A stretch of DNA of 64,000 nucleotides from Thermoplasmata archaeon (GTDB taxonomy: Archaea > Thermoplasmatota > Thermoplasmata > Lutacidiplasmatales > UBA184). The stretch lies in NCBI GenBank assembly GCA_022750195.1, contig JAKIWE010000003.1:1-64000 (forward strand), read 5' to 3'. The notes under the pieces are model-generated. The model made no database searches and was not told the DNA's origin. It was given only the letters and a program-made list of their open reading frames with translations. A program made the translations under genes and the position numbers. Numbering within the stretch: the stretch's first letter is position 1; each line of letters begins with the position of its first letter. This document shows, piece by piece, positions 25,801-34,800 of the stretch.

Positions 25801-27283
25801 TCTCGATGAACACGGTGCCGGTCGGACCGACCGCGATCGACGGGTTGTACAGGCTGAAGCCCTGGCCGTTGCCGTTGAGCTCGGGGGCGACGACGTGGTC
25901 GGCGGACCAGCTGGAGCCGCCGTCCGAGGAGTTCGTAACGAACACCTGCGGCTCGAAGTAGAGGTAGCACCCGTACGAGAAGCAGAGCGTTACCGGGACC
26001 GCCGCGGAGTAGGTGACGAGGATCTGCCCCGTGGCGTGCGCGTAGGCGATCTGCGGCGACGGGTCGATGAACGGCGTGTGGGGCCAGTTGTAGTAGTCGA
26101 CGGGCACGGTGTGCGCGGCGACGCTGTAGCTGAAGCTCGTACCGTTGTTCGTGGACGTGGCGACCTCGACGTCTGCGTTGAACGAGTAGTTGTACGAATC
26201 GAACGTCGCGTTCGTCCCGTACGTCACCAGGAGCTCACCCCCGGCCCCGACCGCGGCCGTCGGATTGAACGAGAACGACCCCGAGCCGCCGTTGACGGTG
26301 GTCAGGTTCCGCATCGGGCCCCACGTACTGCCGCCGTCCTTCGACACGAGGAGGTGGACGCCGGCCGAGCCTTTCGTGCCGCCGAACTCGAGGCCGGACG
26401 AGTAGTTCATCCAGGTCACGTAGACCGTGGACCCGGTCGCCGTGACCCACGCCCGCTCCGGGGCCCAGTTCGTCGCGTTCAGCCCGGGGTTGTTCGACGA
26501 GTTGAGGACGGTCGGCGTCGTCCAGGACACCCCGTCGTTGTAGCTCTTCGTGAGGACGAGCCGGTCGGTCGGCATGCGCCAACCGTACGGACCCCAGCCG
26601 TCGCCGTACATCAGGCTCTGGGGGATCTGGGTGTACTTCGTGACGTTGAACTCGATGTAGACGAGCACGAGGGTGCCGTTCGCAAGCGAGGTAAGGCTCG
26701 GCGTCCAGGCGTTCGCGTACTGGCTAGCGACCGTGCAGTCGGGGTTTCCGAGATAGACCGGCGTCGACCAGGTCGTGCCGTTGTCCGACGAGGTGGAGAA
26801 GCCGACCTGGGCCATCGTGTAGTTGGTCGTGTTCGCGCACTGGGTGAGATTCGTGTACGCGGTGTACGCCACCGCGAGCGTTCCGTCGCTCGTGTAGTTG
26901 AGCGACGGGTCGTTCGTGGTGTTCGAACAGGTCGTCCCGCCGAAGAAGTTCGAAAGGCACGGGACGGTCCCGGGGAGCGGGTTGGGAATCGAGCTCGTCG
27001 TGAAGAACGTCCCGGGTCCCGCGGCCGTCGGCCCGGACGCCGGCCGCGGGCCCAGGTGGGCGGCCACCTTGGAGACCGAGGGGTGCAGAGGTGAGGTGAC
27101 GGCGGCACCCGAAAGGGCGTGCGCGACCGTCGGCATCGGTATCGGAGCGACGCGGTCGGTGGCGAGCGCCGAGGCCGACGGGACGACGAACATCGCCACG
27201 AGCAAGAAGGCGGCCCACGGCGTCGCCCGTCGGAGGAACTGCCGCGCGGACGCAACGGTCGAGATCGTCAGGGTCGCCGTCAT
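22829..27283 (-). CDS. B3: giant membrane-anchored surface protein, partner type B
   Basis: 1484 aa. Signal segment 'WAAFLLVAMFVVPSASA' near residues 19-37. Propeller with SSDNGTTW, SYNDGVSW, SKDGGSTW, STNNGTSF, SSDGGSSW and STNNGTTF. Five G-L-P repeats and four InlB-like repeats as in B1, and the B signature ('VWDNPKC', 'NYNITPDPGPNW'). Membrane helix and RRRS are identical to B1, but the cytoplasmic tail (SSPPAMHSEES...) is unrelated to the B1/B2 tail. From residue about 1030 to the stop-transfer the protein equals B1 exactly, while the propellers are clearly different sequences. The ATG overlaps the A3 stop as ATGA. Sequon density and paired cysteines indicate an extracellular glycoprotein; function inferred only. 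Confidence 0.92.
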   Translation of the reverse strand: MTATLTISTVASARQFLRRATPWAAFLLVAMFVVPSASALATDRVAPIPMPTVAHALSGAAVTSPLHPSVSKVAAHLGPRPASGPTAAGPGTFFTTSSIPNPLPGTVPCLSNFFGGTTCSNTTNDPSLNYTSDGTLAVAYTAYTNLTQCANTTNYTMAQVGFSTSSDNGTTWSTPVYLGNPDCTVASQYANAWTPSLTSLANGTLVLVYIEFNVTKYTQIPQSLMYGDGWGPYGWRMPTDRLVLTKSYNDGVSWTTPTVLNSSNNPGLNATNWAPERAWVTATGSTVYVTWMNYSSGLEFGGTKGSAGVHLLVSKDGGSTWGPMRNLTTVNGGSGSFSFNPTAAVGAGGELLVTYGTNATFDSYNYSFNADVEVATSTNNGTSFSYSVAAHTVPVDYYNWPHTPFIDPSPQIAYAHATGQILVTYSAAVPVTLCFSYGCYLYFEPQVFVTNSSDGGSSWSADHVVAPELNGNGQGFSLYNPSIAVGPTGTVFIEMSYVNDSLCGPYVYGTGCGEQSQQFAWSTNNGTTFSSAVEISSNMTVTPYYPDGEYDTMLTMGTGVYVGWTINLCLGAAVAYCYWPGYPGNGITEVQVSGLFEGTGWDLNFTETGLVGGTPWSVSVIGNVRSASAPTPLQVTGVPNGYNVSWILNSPGAGYGIRYFGVASLSSPTVITANTTVIETFSEQVLVNITSSPYIPGADQFASVYCGQLVWDNPKCPELNYNITPDPGPNWVSVGTSFVLNVTNQSQWCPVGFCYFTELNLSFESWTGNGAGSVNTSTNLTTIVAHGPINMTANFDLVGWCYVEKDPPYFSYDSCWKQNSSIAFHETGLPAGQNWTVSVQGSGAVTTISSNTSWIYVSGTATSKIAYYYVWTIPAGAGEFWVGTGTPASPVELPTDAIVNVQFQRELPSASVFPLFVNQTGLPNGQNWAMSIGGNGFGVIGNATSFALRGGSYALNASPVYLANGTAYYAGHLSTVPLVVNGTETNYTTPANVPIDGPTLAQFVYTPAYYLTLTAGSGGSVNASSQWVQASRTVHLNATPDPGYSFVSWTGDGLGAVNSSNPAISVTPSGPVTEFAAFVHLPPSTWTVTVKGVGLPSTLAFTIGLGSRAYTGNGTFRVSGLSSGNYSVNVGYVYLNSSNETRYVPTVTQSSFAQTAGGALEVVANGYVNVTFAPEYLLTLSSTGNGTISPGAGTSWESPTATVMVSATPASHYKFVGWNGSGVGSVNSVAKTISLTLGSPVWETGQFLWAPNVAPKTYNLTVTESGLPSTAAWAATIGTTGAHGSGTGLTIAGLNGSYTVVVPPVYVGTDTRYVANVSGVTASLSVSVAANATVTVSFTEQFLVTVTSGSGGSASASPTAAGWVNAGATVTLSATPANASEVFANWTGSGTGAYTGALASTTLTVNGPVKETAAFAPVYPVKSTGSATAGEPLAFGLLAVLLVVGLLVGFLVFRRRSSSPPAMHSEESPTSDAGGESTDDSGST
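22917..24197 (-). repeat. Near-identical 1.28-kb tract shared by B3 and B1 (copy 2)
   Basis: Partner of 4914-6194. The left boundary falls at the codons for the stop-transfer arginines, so membrane helix and proximal repeats are shared while the cytoplasmic tail is not. Confidence 0.93.
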
Positions 27284-30200
27284 GCGCTACCCTCCTCCAG
27301 GCCCCCGTCGGACGGCGGAGTTTCCGTTGTGCTCTCGTCTTCCATGTAGTCGGAAGAGCCCGAGGAGCTCGGTCCACCCGGAGACGGCCCGACGGGTTCC
27401 GGGCGACCCGGAGGGGTCATCGGCCCTGGCCTCCCGCCGCGTCCACCGCGCATCCGCGCCGCGAGCAGCCCAACGATGAGCCCGACCACCAACCCTACGA
27501 CCGCCAGGCCCACCAGCAGCCCCGAGGAGGTGTACGCGCTCGACACCGTCTTCGCCGCCGGTGCCGGCGGCACGAAGGTCGCTACCTCGCTCACCGGAGC
27601 GTTCACGTGGATCTGGCTCTGGTTGAGCGGCCCGGTGTACGACCCCGTCCCGCTCCCCGTCCACCCCGCGAACAACGCCGGCGCCGTCGCGCTCGCCACC
27701 AGCGTCACCGACGAACCCGCCGCGAACCAGCCGTCCGAGCTCGGCGTGACCGTTCCCGGCCCCACCGCCCGGATGCTGAACCAGTAGTACGCGCCGAAGG
27801 CGACCTGCGAGCTGCCGTTCGCGCTCAGGTGCAACGGCGCCGGCGCCACCGGCCGCCACTCCGTCTGCCCGTCCGTGCTACTGACCGTGCTGACCGTGAC
27901 CGCGTAGCTCCCCGCGAGCAGCCCCGTCACGTTCAGGTAGTTCGTCTCCGACGAGTAGTCCACTCCGTTCAACGCCAGGCTCCAGCTCGTCCCCGCCGGG
28001 AACCCCGGCGTCGCCTGGAACGACCAGCTATACCGCATCGGCGGTGGAATGATGATCGGCGCGAACACCGCGAGCTCGCTCACCGGCCCGAACAGTTGCA
28101 CCTGCGGCTGCGCCTGCGCCCCGGTGTAGTTCCCGTTCCCCGTCCCGTTCCACCCCAGGAACTGGTAACCGGAGTTCGCGCTCGCTGCCAACGACACCAG
28201 CGCGCTGCTCGCTACCCACGACCCGTTCGAGATCACCGACGCGCCCACCACCGCTGAGATCGATCCCCCGGCGGTCGTGGACAACGTGAGGAAGTACTGC
28301 GGAGCGAAGTGCACCGTCGTCGCCGCGCCCCCGCACACCGTGCTCGGCGGGGCGACCGGGACATACCGCGTCTGCGCTGGGGTCCCGTTCGCATACTCGT
28401 ACGGCAGGCCCAGACCGTAAGAGCCGCGCCCCCCGGAGACCGCGCACGAGTAGACCTGGCTAACGTTGATCTGCCAGTTCGTCGAGGAGTAGCCGACCCC
28501 GCCCACGTAGGCGCTCCAGCTCGTCCCGTTCGGGATCCCCGTCTCCTGGACCGTCAGGTTGAACCGCGCCCCGGGCAGCGGCACGAACGTCGCTGTCTCC
28601 ACGACCGGCCCGTTGACCGTCACCGTCGCGCTCGCGTTCATCCCCGTGTAGGAGCCGACCCCGGTCCCGGTCCATCCGGCGAAGGTGTAACCGACGTTCG
28701 CCGCCGCCGTGAACGACTTCATCGTCCCGGGGGCGACCCAGACGTTCGACGTCGCCGGGGAGACCCGACCACCGAAGCCGGCCACGACCTCGAGCAGGTA
28801 GGCTGCTGTGAAGTTGACGAAGTAGGTCCCGCCGGTCACGACCGACACCGTGCTCGGGATCGACACCGGCGTGTAGCCGACGCTGCCGTTCTGCGCGGTC
28901 ACTGGGAACGCCGCCTGCGTGAAGAGCCCGGGATGCGTCGTCACGTTGATCCACGGCGTTGTCGAGCTGTACAACGTTCCGTTGAATTCGAAGCTCCAGA
29001 CCGTCCCCGCCGTGAACCCGTTCGCCTGGAACGTGACGGTGCCCGCCGGCGCCGAGAGGTTCTCGTAGGCGAAGGAGAGGTTGTCCGTCGGCTGGTCAGG
29101 GATGACCAGCGGGTTGCCCGCGTCCGAACGGCCGATGTACTGCCAGCCGGACTTCGAGGAGTTCGCCGTGATATTGCTGAGCCAGTGTGGCCCGGTCGAC
29201 AGGTTGTGGACCGCCAGCACCTGGGTCGAGGGTGCGGAGAAAGCGTTCCCGTCGACCGAGAGCGAGAAGGTCGAGGTGGGCGGCAACCCGAGCGCCTGGA
29301 ACGTGGCGTTGTAGTAGCCGGCCGGGAGCGCCCACGCCGACTCATTGATCGCGCCGTTCAGCGTCACGTTCGCCTTCGGACCGAGGCCGGTGAAGCTCCC
29401 GTTCCCTACTCCGCTCCAGTAGTCGATCGGGTTGGAACCCGCGTACGAGGCCACGATCGCGGAGCCGCTGCCTCCGACCGAGAAGTCCAGGTTGGTTCCT
29501 TCCGGGAGGTACCATGGGAACGGACAGCCGTAGAAGTAGGTGGTCGGGGGACCACCGAACGCGTAGGTGTTCCAGTCGGCGTAGAAGTTGACGCGGGTGC
29601 CCGTGTTGGAATAGACGTTCACGTCGAAGTAGTTCATATCGGGCGGCTGCACGGCGACCTGCAGCCCGGCGAAGTCGACGAAGGAGAAGGTGAAGTTGCC
29701 GGGGCTCGAGTACGCCTGGATCGACTGCGGAGGGGTCGCGGCGATGAACTCGCGGTATCCCGTCCAGGTCACCGGGCCGGGCCAGGCGATGAAGACGCCC
29801 ATGCCGGACGGGACGTTCGTCACGGTGGTGTTGTTGGCGGTCGTCGTGTACTGGTTGCCGCCGATGGAGAACGACCAGGAAGTTCCAGGGGCGAGCCCGA
29901 CCTCATGGAACGTCACCGGCACGGTCGTTCCCGAGTAGACCGTCGCCACCTCGAGCGCGACCGGGTAGTAGTAGGTCGGGTAGTTGCCGGTCTCGGTGCC
30001 GGGCATCACGTCGGCAGCGAGGGGGCTTCCCGTGGCCCCGAAGATCAGGCTCGCCGTGTAGCCCACGTAGTCGTCCCCGCCGTAGGTCTGCGGCGAGACG
30101 GCGACCGCCCACGGGAGCGACCAGCTGAGGCCGTTGAGACTGTGGCTCATCCACTCGCCGTGCGCGTAGGAGAGATACTGCGCGTACCCGCAGCTTTGGG

Positions 30201-31701
30201 AGTAGTTGTCGGAGGAGTAGGCGAGGAAGACCTCGCCGTTGTGGACCGCGATGACGGGGTTGTAGTAGCCCCCCTGGGTCGTCTGGGAGCCGATCTGCTC
30301 GGGGGCGGAGGCCATGGTACTTTGCCAACTGACCCCGCCGTTGCCCGACGCCGCGGAGTACACGACGGACTGATCGTAGTCGTAGTAGTAGCCCTGACTG
30401 GAGAAGCTGTTGTACGCGCCGACGAACGCGACGTAGAAGTTGCCCGAACTCGGGTCGTAGGCGATCGAGGTGTCCGGAGCGTACTGGAACGTGAATCCCA
30501 TGAAGTTGCCGGTGTAGTAGCTGTAGCCGAAGTAACCGGGCTCTCCGACCCCGAAAGCGACGGTGTACGGGCCGTTCCACGTCGTCCCGTTGGTCGTGGA
30601 GGTCGCGACGACCACGTCGTCGCCACGCTCCTGGTAGAAGCCGCCGCAGAAGTTGATGCAGCTGCGGTTCGTGTCGTAGGCGACGGCGACCTTGCCCGCA
30701 GGGGTCACGGTGATCGACGGGGAGTAGGAGGTGTTGTACACCGTCGCGTTCTCCCCCGGGAGCGTGTACGGGCCGTGCCAGGTCGTCCCCTGGTCGGAGG
30801 AGTAGACCAGGTTGACGGAGGCCGCGTACTGGTTGGCGGGATAGCCGTTCTGGATGGTCGAGGCGGAAGCGCTCAGGTTGAGGTAGACGATGTAGATCGT
30901 GTCGCCGACGGTGGCGATCGCCGGACGGCTGACGTTGCCGTAGACGAGCGCCGTGCCGTTCGCGAAGTTGGTGCCGTTGTTGGTCGAGTTGACGAAGACG
31001 AGCGCGTCGGAGTATCGGGGATAGTACGAGTAGAGGGGGGGATAGAACGCGTAGGAGTTGAGCGCGGCGCCGGTGGCATTCCCCTCCACGTAGGCGCCGA
31101 CGATCGTTCCGGAGGGGCTCGTCGTGAAGCTCGGCTCGATCTGCTGGGCGTACGGACAGGTCGTGTTGAGGTAGGTCGGGCTCCCGAAGGAGCTCCCGCC
31201 GTTGGTCGAGAGCGAGAAGGCGACGCGGCTCTCCGTCCAGATCGAGTAGTTGGTCGGCGTACCGGTGGCGTTGCTGGTGTACGTGCAGGTCGTGGTGTTG
31301 TAGTTAGTCAATTGGCTGAAGCCGATGCCGACATCGCCGTTGGAGAGGTTCAGGAGGGAGGGGCTCTGCGACTGAGGATCGCAGTAGATCTCGAAGCTGA
31401 AGTAGCTCTCGCAGTAGGTATTGGTGCTGGTGGGAGACGAGAAGGACGAGGTGTTCTGGAAGAAGGTTCCCGTAACGGTGGGCGAGCCCAAGGCCCGCAC
31501 CCCGTGACGCAGGGGAGCAGCCGGTACGACAGCCGCGGACGGGTGGGCGATGCGATGCGGCGTCCCCGCTACCGCTCCGCTGGACCCGTGGCCCAGCAAC
31601 GCTGGCGTCGGAAGCAAGACTGCCACCAGCGCGACGGCGGCGAGCGCCGTCCAGTTCGATCGGACCCAACCTACGGTATATCCTCTGCCCGGTGAGGACA
31701 T
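27280..31701 (-). CDS. A3: giant membrane-anchored surface protein, partner type A
   Basis: 1473 aa from ATG 31701; its first residues (MSSPGRGYTVGWVR) align with A1, and the ATG is 25 bp from the promoter box. An in-frame TTG at 31728 lies inside that box and is rejected. Six Asp-box-like motifs (STNGGSSF, STNNGTNF, SSDQGTTW, TTNGTTW, SGNGGVSW, SLNGLSW). G-L-P repeats (EVGLAPGTSW, ALGLPPTSTF, ANGFTAGTVW, ETGIPNGTSW, TPGFPAGTSW) and four InlB-like repeats. A signature 'GCPFPWYLP'. The membrane-proximal third and the helix are identical to A1; the tail diverges after 'RMRGGRGG'. Propeller and middle repeats are only moderately similar to A1. The stop overlaps the B3 start. Same inferred cell-surface role. 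Confidence 0.92.
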   Translation of the reverse strand: MSSPGRGYTVGWVRSNWTALAAVALVAVLLPTPALLGHGSSGAVAGTPHRIAHPSAAVVPAAPLRHGVRALGSPTVTGTFFQNTSSFSSPTSTNTYCESYFSFEIYCDPQSQSPSLLNLSNGDVGIGFSQLTNYNTTTCTYTSNATGTPTNYSIWTESRVAFSLSTNGGSSFGSPTYLNTTCPYAQQIEPSFTTSPSGTIVGAYVEGNATGAALNSYAFYPPLYSYYPRYSDALVFVNSTNNGTNFANGTALVYGNVSRPAIATVGDTIYIVYLNLSASASTIQNGYPANQYAASVNLVYSSDQGTTWHGPYTLPGENATVYNTSYSPSITVTPAGKVAVAYDTNRSCINFCGGFYQERGDDVVVATSTTNGTTWNGPYTVAFGVGEPGYFGYSYYTGNFMGFTFQYAPDTSIAYDPSSGNFYVAFVGAYNSFSSQGYYYDYDQSVVYSAASGNGGVSWQSTMASAPEQIGSQTTQGGYYNPVIAVHNGEVFLAYSSDNYSQSCGYAQYLSYAHGEWMSHSLNGLSWSLPWAVAVSPQTYGGDDYVGYTASLIFGATGSPLAADVMPGTETGNYPTYYYPVALEVATVYSGTTVPVTFHEVGLAPGTSWSFSIGGNQYTTTANNTTVTNVPSGMGVFIAWPGPVTWTGYREFIAATPPQSIQAYSSPGNFTFSFVDFAGLQVAVQPPDMNYFDVNVYSNTGTRVNFYADWNTYAFGGPPTTYFYGCPFPWYLPEGTNLDFSVGGSGSAIVASYAGSNPIDYWSGVGNGSFTGLGPKANVTLNGAINESAWALPAGYYNATFQALGLPPTSTFSLSVDGNAFSAPSTQVLAVHNLSTGPHWLSNITANSSKSGWQYIGRSDAGNPLVIPDQPTDNLSFAYENLSAPAGTVTFQANGFTAGTVWSFEFNGTLYSSTTPWINVTTHPGLFTQAAFPVTAQNGSVGYTPVSIPSTVSVVTGGTYFVNFTAAYLLEVVAGFGGRVSPATSNVWVAPGTMKSFTAAANVGYTFAGWTGTGVGSYTGMNASATVTVNGPVVETATFVPLPGARFNLTVQETGIPNGTSWSAYVGGVGYSSTNWQINVSQVYSCAVSGGRGSYGLGLPYEYANGTPAQTRYVPVAPPSTVCGGAATTVHFAPQYFLTLSTTAGGSISAVVGASVISNGSWVASSALVSLAASANSGYQFLGWNGTGNGNYTGAQAQPQVQLFGPVSELAVFAPIIIPPPMRYSWSFQATPGFPAGTSWSLALNGVDYSSETNYLNVTGLLAGSYAVTVSTVSSTDGQTEWRPVAPAPLHLSANGSSQVAFGAYYWFSIRAVGPGTVTPSSDGWFAAGSSVTLVASATAPALFAGWTGSGTGSYTGPLNQSQIHVNAPVSEVATFVPPAPAAKTVSSAYTSSGLLVGLAVVGLVVGLIVGLLAARMRGGRGGRPGPMTPPGRPEPVGPSPGGPSSSGSSDYMEDESTTETPPSDGGLEEGSA
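27460..28460 (-). repeat. Near-identical 1.0-kb tract shared by A3 and A1 (copy 2)
   Basis: Partner of 9430-10430. The homogenised part spans the last two repeat pairs and the membrane helix, the same topological region as the B1/B3 tract in the neighbouring gene of each unit. Confidence 0.92.
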
Positions 31702-31725
31702 GGGCCGGCGCAGCGGCTTGCCTAT

Positions 31726-31738
31726 CAAATACCTTTAC
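31726..31738 (-). promoter_or_regulatory. Promoter of the A3-B3 operon (shared box)
   Basis: GTAAAGGTATTTG on the minus strand, 25 bp from the A3 ATG at 31701. Confidence 0.75.
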
Positions 31739-31851
31739 TCGGCCACCGTCAGAGCGCGGGGGCCGGAGCGAGTTTCCGAGCGGACGCCCACGGACGGGCC
31801 GTCGGGCCGGCGCGACGCTCGGACCGCGGTGCCCGCAGGGAGGGCACCCGA

Positions 31852-34800
31852 TTACGGCGCCGGTCCTTCCGAATAGACCGACGCGTCGCTGCCCTCGTCC
31901 ATGCCCGGCTCGCCCGGCGTCTCGGCCGACCACGCGGGGGTGGGGCCGGCGGAGGGAGGTCGGCGGCGGCCCACGATCAGCCCGATCACGAGGCCGAGAA
32001 CGAGTAGGACCGCCAGCAGCCCGAAAGCGATCGGAACGCCCGCCGTGGTGCTGCCGGTCTTGACGATCGGGTAGGCGGGGGAGAACGTGGCCCGCTCGCT
32101 CACGGGCCCGTTGACCGTCAGGGTCAGCACGCCGGTCGTCTGATTCACCGCGTCGGCCCCGGTGCCGTTCCAGGAACGGAGCAGCGAGGTCGCGTTCGGC
32201 GTCGCGGTCAACGTCAGTTGGCTTCCCTTCGTCATCCAGAGCATTCCGCTCGGCGTGACAGAGCCGCCTAGGCCGCCGGTCACCTGGACCTCGAACTGCT
32301 CGAGGAAGTCGACCGTGATCGAACGGTTGGAGGTGACCATCTCGGTCGCGTTCGCCGTAAGGTTCGCGACGTACCGGGTCCCCGACCCAACGAGGACCGG
32401 CGCGACGGTGAGCACGTAGCTTCCGTTGAGACCTTCCACGAGGAGGTTCGAGAGCGTGCCGGCCGCTCCGGTCACGCCGACGCTGAACGCCCACGGCAGG
32501 TTGGCCGGAAGCCCGGAGGCGGTGACCGTCAGGTGGAAGGTCGCCGGAGGGATCGTCGGCGCCCAGACGAACTGGGCGGTCTCCCACAGCGGGCTCCCGA
32601 CCGTCGGGTCGATCGCGAGGAGCGGAGAGTTGAGCGCCCCATTCCCCGTGCCGTTCCAAGAGAGGAGCTGGTAGTGGCGCGTCGGCGTCGCGGAGAGCGG
32701 GAAGCTCTGACCGCCCGTCACCCAGTAGCTTCCGGGCGACGGCGTCACCGAGCCGTTTCCGGTGGACCCGACGGTGACCAGGTACTGGGTCGTGTAGGTG
32801 ACCACGACCGAGCCGTTCGCCGCGATCTGCAGCGTTCCTCCGGCCCCCATCGTGTAGCTGGTGCCGCTCACCGACGGGATGAACCGCGTCTGGTTCGAGC
32901 TGTTCAGGTAGACGTAGGGGACACTCAGCGCGTAGCTGCCGCTGGAGAGGCCGGAGACGTTGAACGAGCCGTGGCCACTATAGGCCCGGTCCCCGAGACC
33001 GACCGTGAACGCGGTGCCCGACGGGAGGCCGACCTCGGAGACGACCACCGTCCAGAGAGGGAGGGGGATCGGATGGAAGGTCGCGAGTTCGCGGACCGGC
33101 GCGATCGGATGGACGGTGATCGTGAGGCTGCTCGAGGTCACCGAGCCCGCCCCGGAGCCGGTCCAGCCCACGAAGTAGTACCCCGTCTGGGGGGTCGCGG
33201 TCAGGGCGGTTCCGGCGCCGTTCTCGACCCACTCGCTCGACGGAGTGACCGAACCGCCGGGACTCGCTGTGGTCTCGAGCCAGAACTGCGGCTTGTAGAC
33301 GACCGTGACGAAGGTAGCGCCATGGACCGAGAGCGGGTTCAGCGGAACGGTGGTCGTGTTCGACCAGCTGCCGTTCTCGATGAGGGGTAGGACGTCGAAC
33401 CCCGACGCGTAGAAGCCGGTGCCGTTCTGGAAGAAGACCGGCGAGGCGTTGACGGCATGCAGGCCCCCGCCGACCGTGTAGCTGGCCGAGGGGCCCCGGA
33501 CCCCGTACATCGCCCCGTCGACCGACGACGACCAGGTCGTCCCGTTCGGAAGCCCGGTCTGATTGAGCTGCAGGGGGAACTCGAGGCCGGTCGCGTTGAC
33601 GAGCGTGAACGTCACCTGGATCAGGCTCTGGGAGGGGAGCACGACCGGGGAGACCGGAGTTGTGCGGCCGACCCAATAGTCACCGGTGGCGGCGTCCGGG
33701 ACCGTCCAGACCTGGAAGTCGGTCGCCCCGATCGTCGCGTTGCCGGTGACGGTGAGCACGTTGGTCGTGCTCGAGTTGGTCGTGAAGTTCCGGCCGTCCG
33801 GGCTCCAGATCGACACCGACCACGGCACGCCGCTCGGGAGGCCGCTCTGGAGGAAGGTGAGGGTGCCGTTCGCCGTACGGCACTTCTGGACCGGCGTCCC
33901 GTAGTAGTAGTAGAAGCACCAGCCGTTGATGTTGAAGGTCGCCGTCTCGTTGATCGGCCCGTGCACGGTCAAGGTCGTGGCGTTGCTGACGGTGTTGACG
34001 CTACCATTGCCCGTCCCCGCCCACGAGTCGAAGGTCAGGTTCAGGTAGGTCGTGTCGTAGCAGTAGTAGCCCGCCCCACAGTACACCGGCACCTTCTCCG
34101 CTGAGACGTTCACGGAGGCGCCCGGCGAGACCCAGTCGGGGCCGGGCGCGGGGGTGAGGTTGTAGTTCGTCTTCGAGCAGGACGGGAAGTCCCAGTAGAA
34201 TCCCTGGTAGGCGGAGCAGTAGTAGTACGTGTACGGGTAGCTTCGGAGCATCGGCTCGGTGAGGACGTTGACCAGGAACTTCTCCGTGAAGTTGTCGTAG
34301 ACCGTCGTGTTGCTCGTGACGGTCCACGACCCGTTGAGGCTCAGGACCCCTGAGTACCGGATCCCGTAGCCGCCGGAGATGTTCGTCACGTTCCAGGTGA
34401 TGTTATCGCCGCTCGGGATCCCGGTGATCGTGAGGTTGGCCGGCGCGTAGCCGCTCACGACGTTCCCCATCACCTGGGCCGACCAGAGGGTGCCGCTCGT
34501 GATGCCGGTTTCGTTGAAGGTGAGCGAGAGACCGCTCCCGGCGAACAGGGAGGAGACGTGGACCTCCGCGAGACCGGTCGAGCCGATCCAGTAGCAGGTC
34601 GAGTAGCTGACGACCGGGCAGACGACCATCGTCCAAGCGATGAACACGCTGCTCCCCGCGGTGACCAGGGTCGCGTACTCTCCGTCGGGGTTGCTCGCGT
34701 AGATCGACGTGTTGTCCGACACCAAGACACTAGGGCCGAAGGTACGACCGTTGTCGAGGGAGGTGGCGTACTCCTCCGAGAGCTCCCCGCAGACCCTCGA

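Noticed and set aside
28309-31695. A 1128-codon plus-strand open frame antisense to A3
   Set aside because: Arg/Val/Asp-rich, low-complexity translation typical of the reverse frame of GC-rich coding DNA; the minus-strand frame has signal peptide, repeats and membrane anchor.
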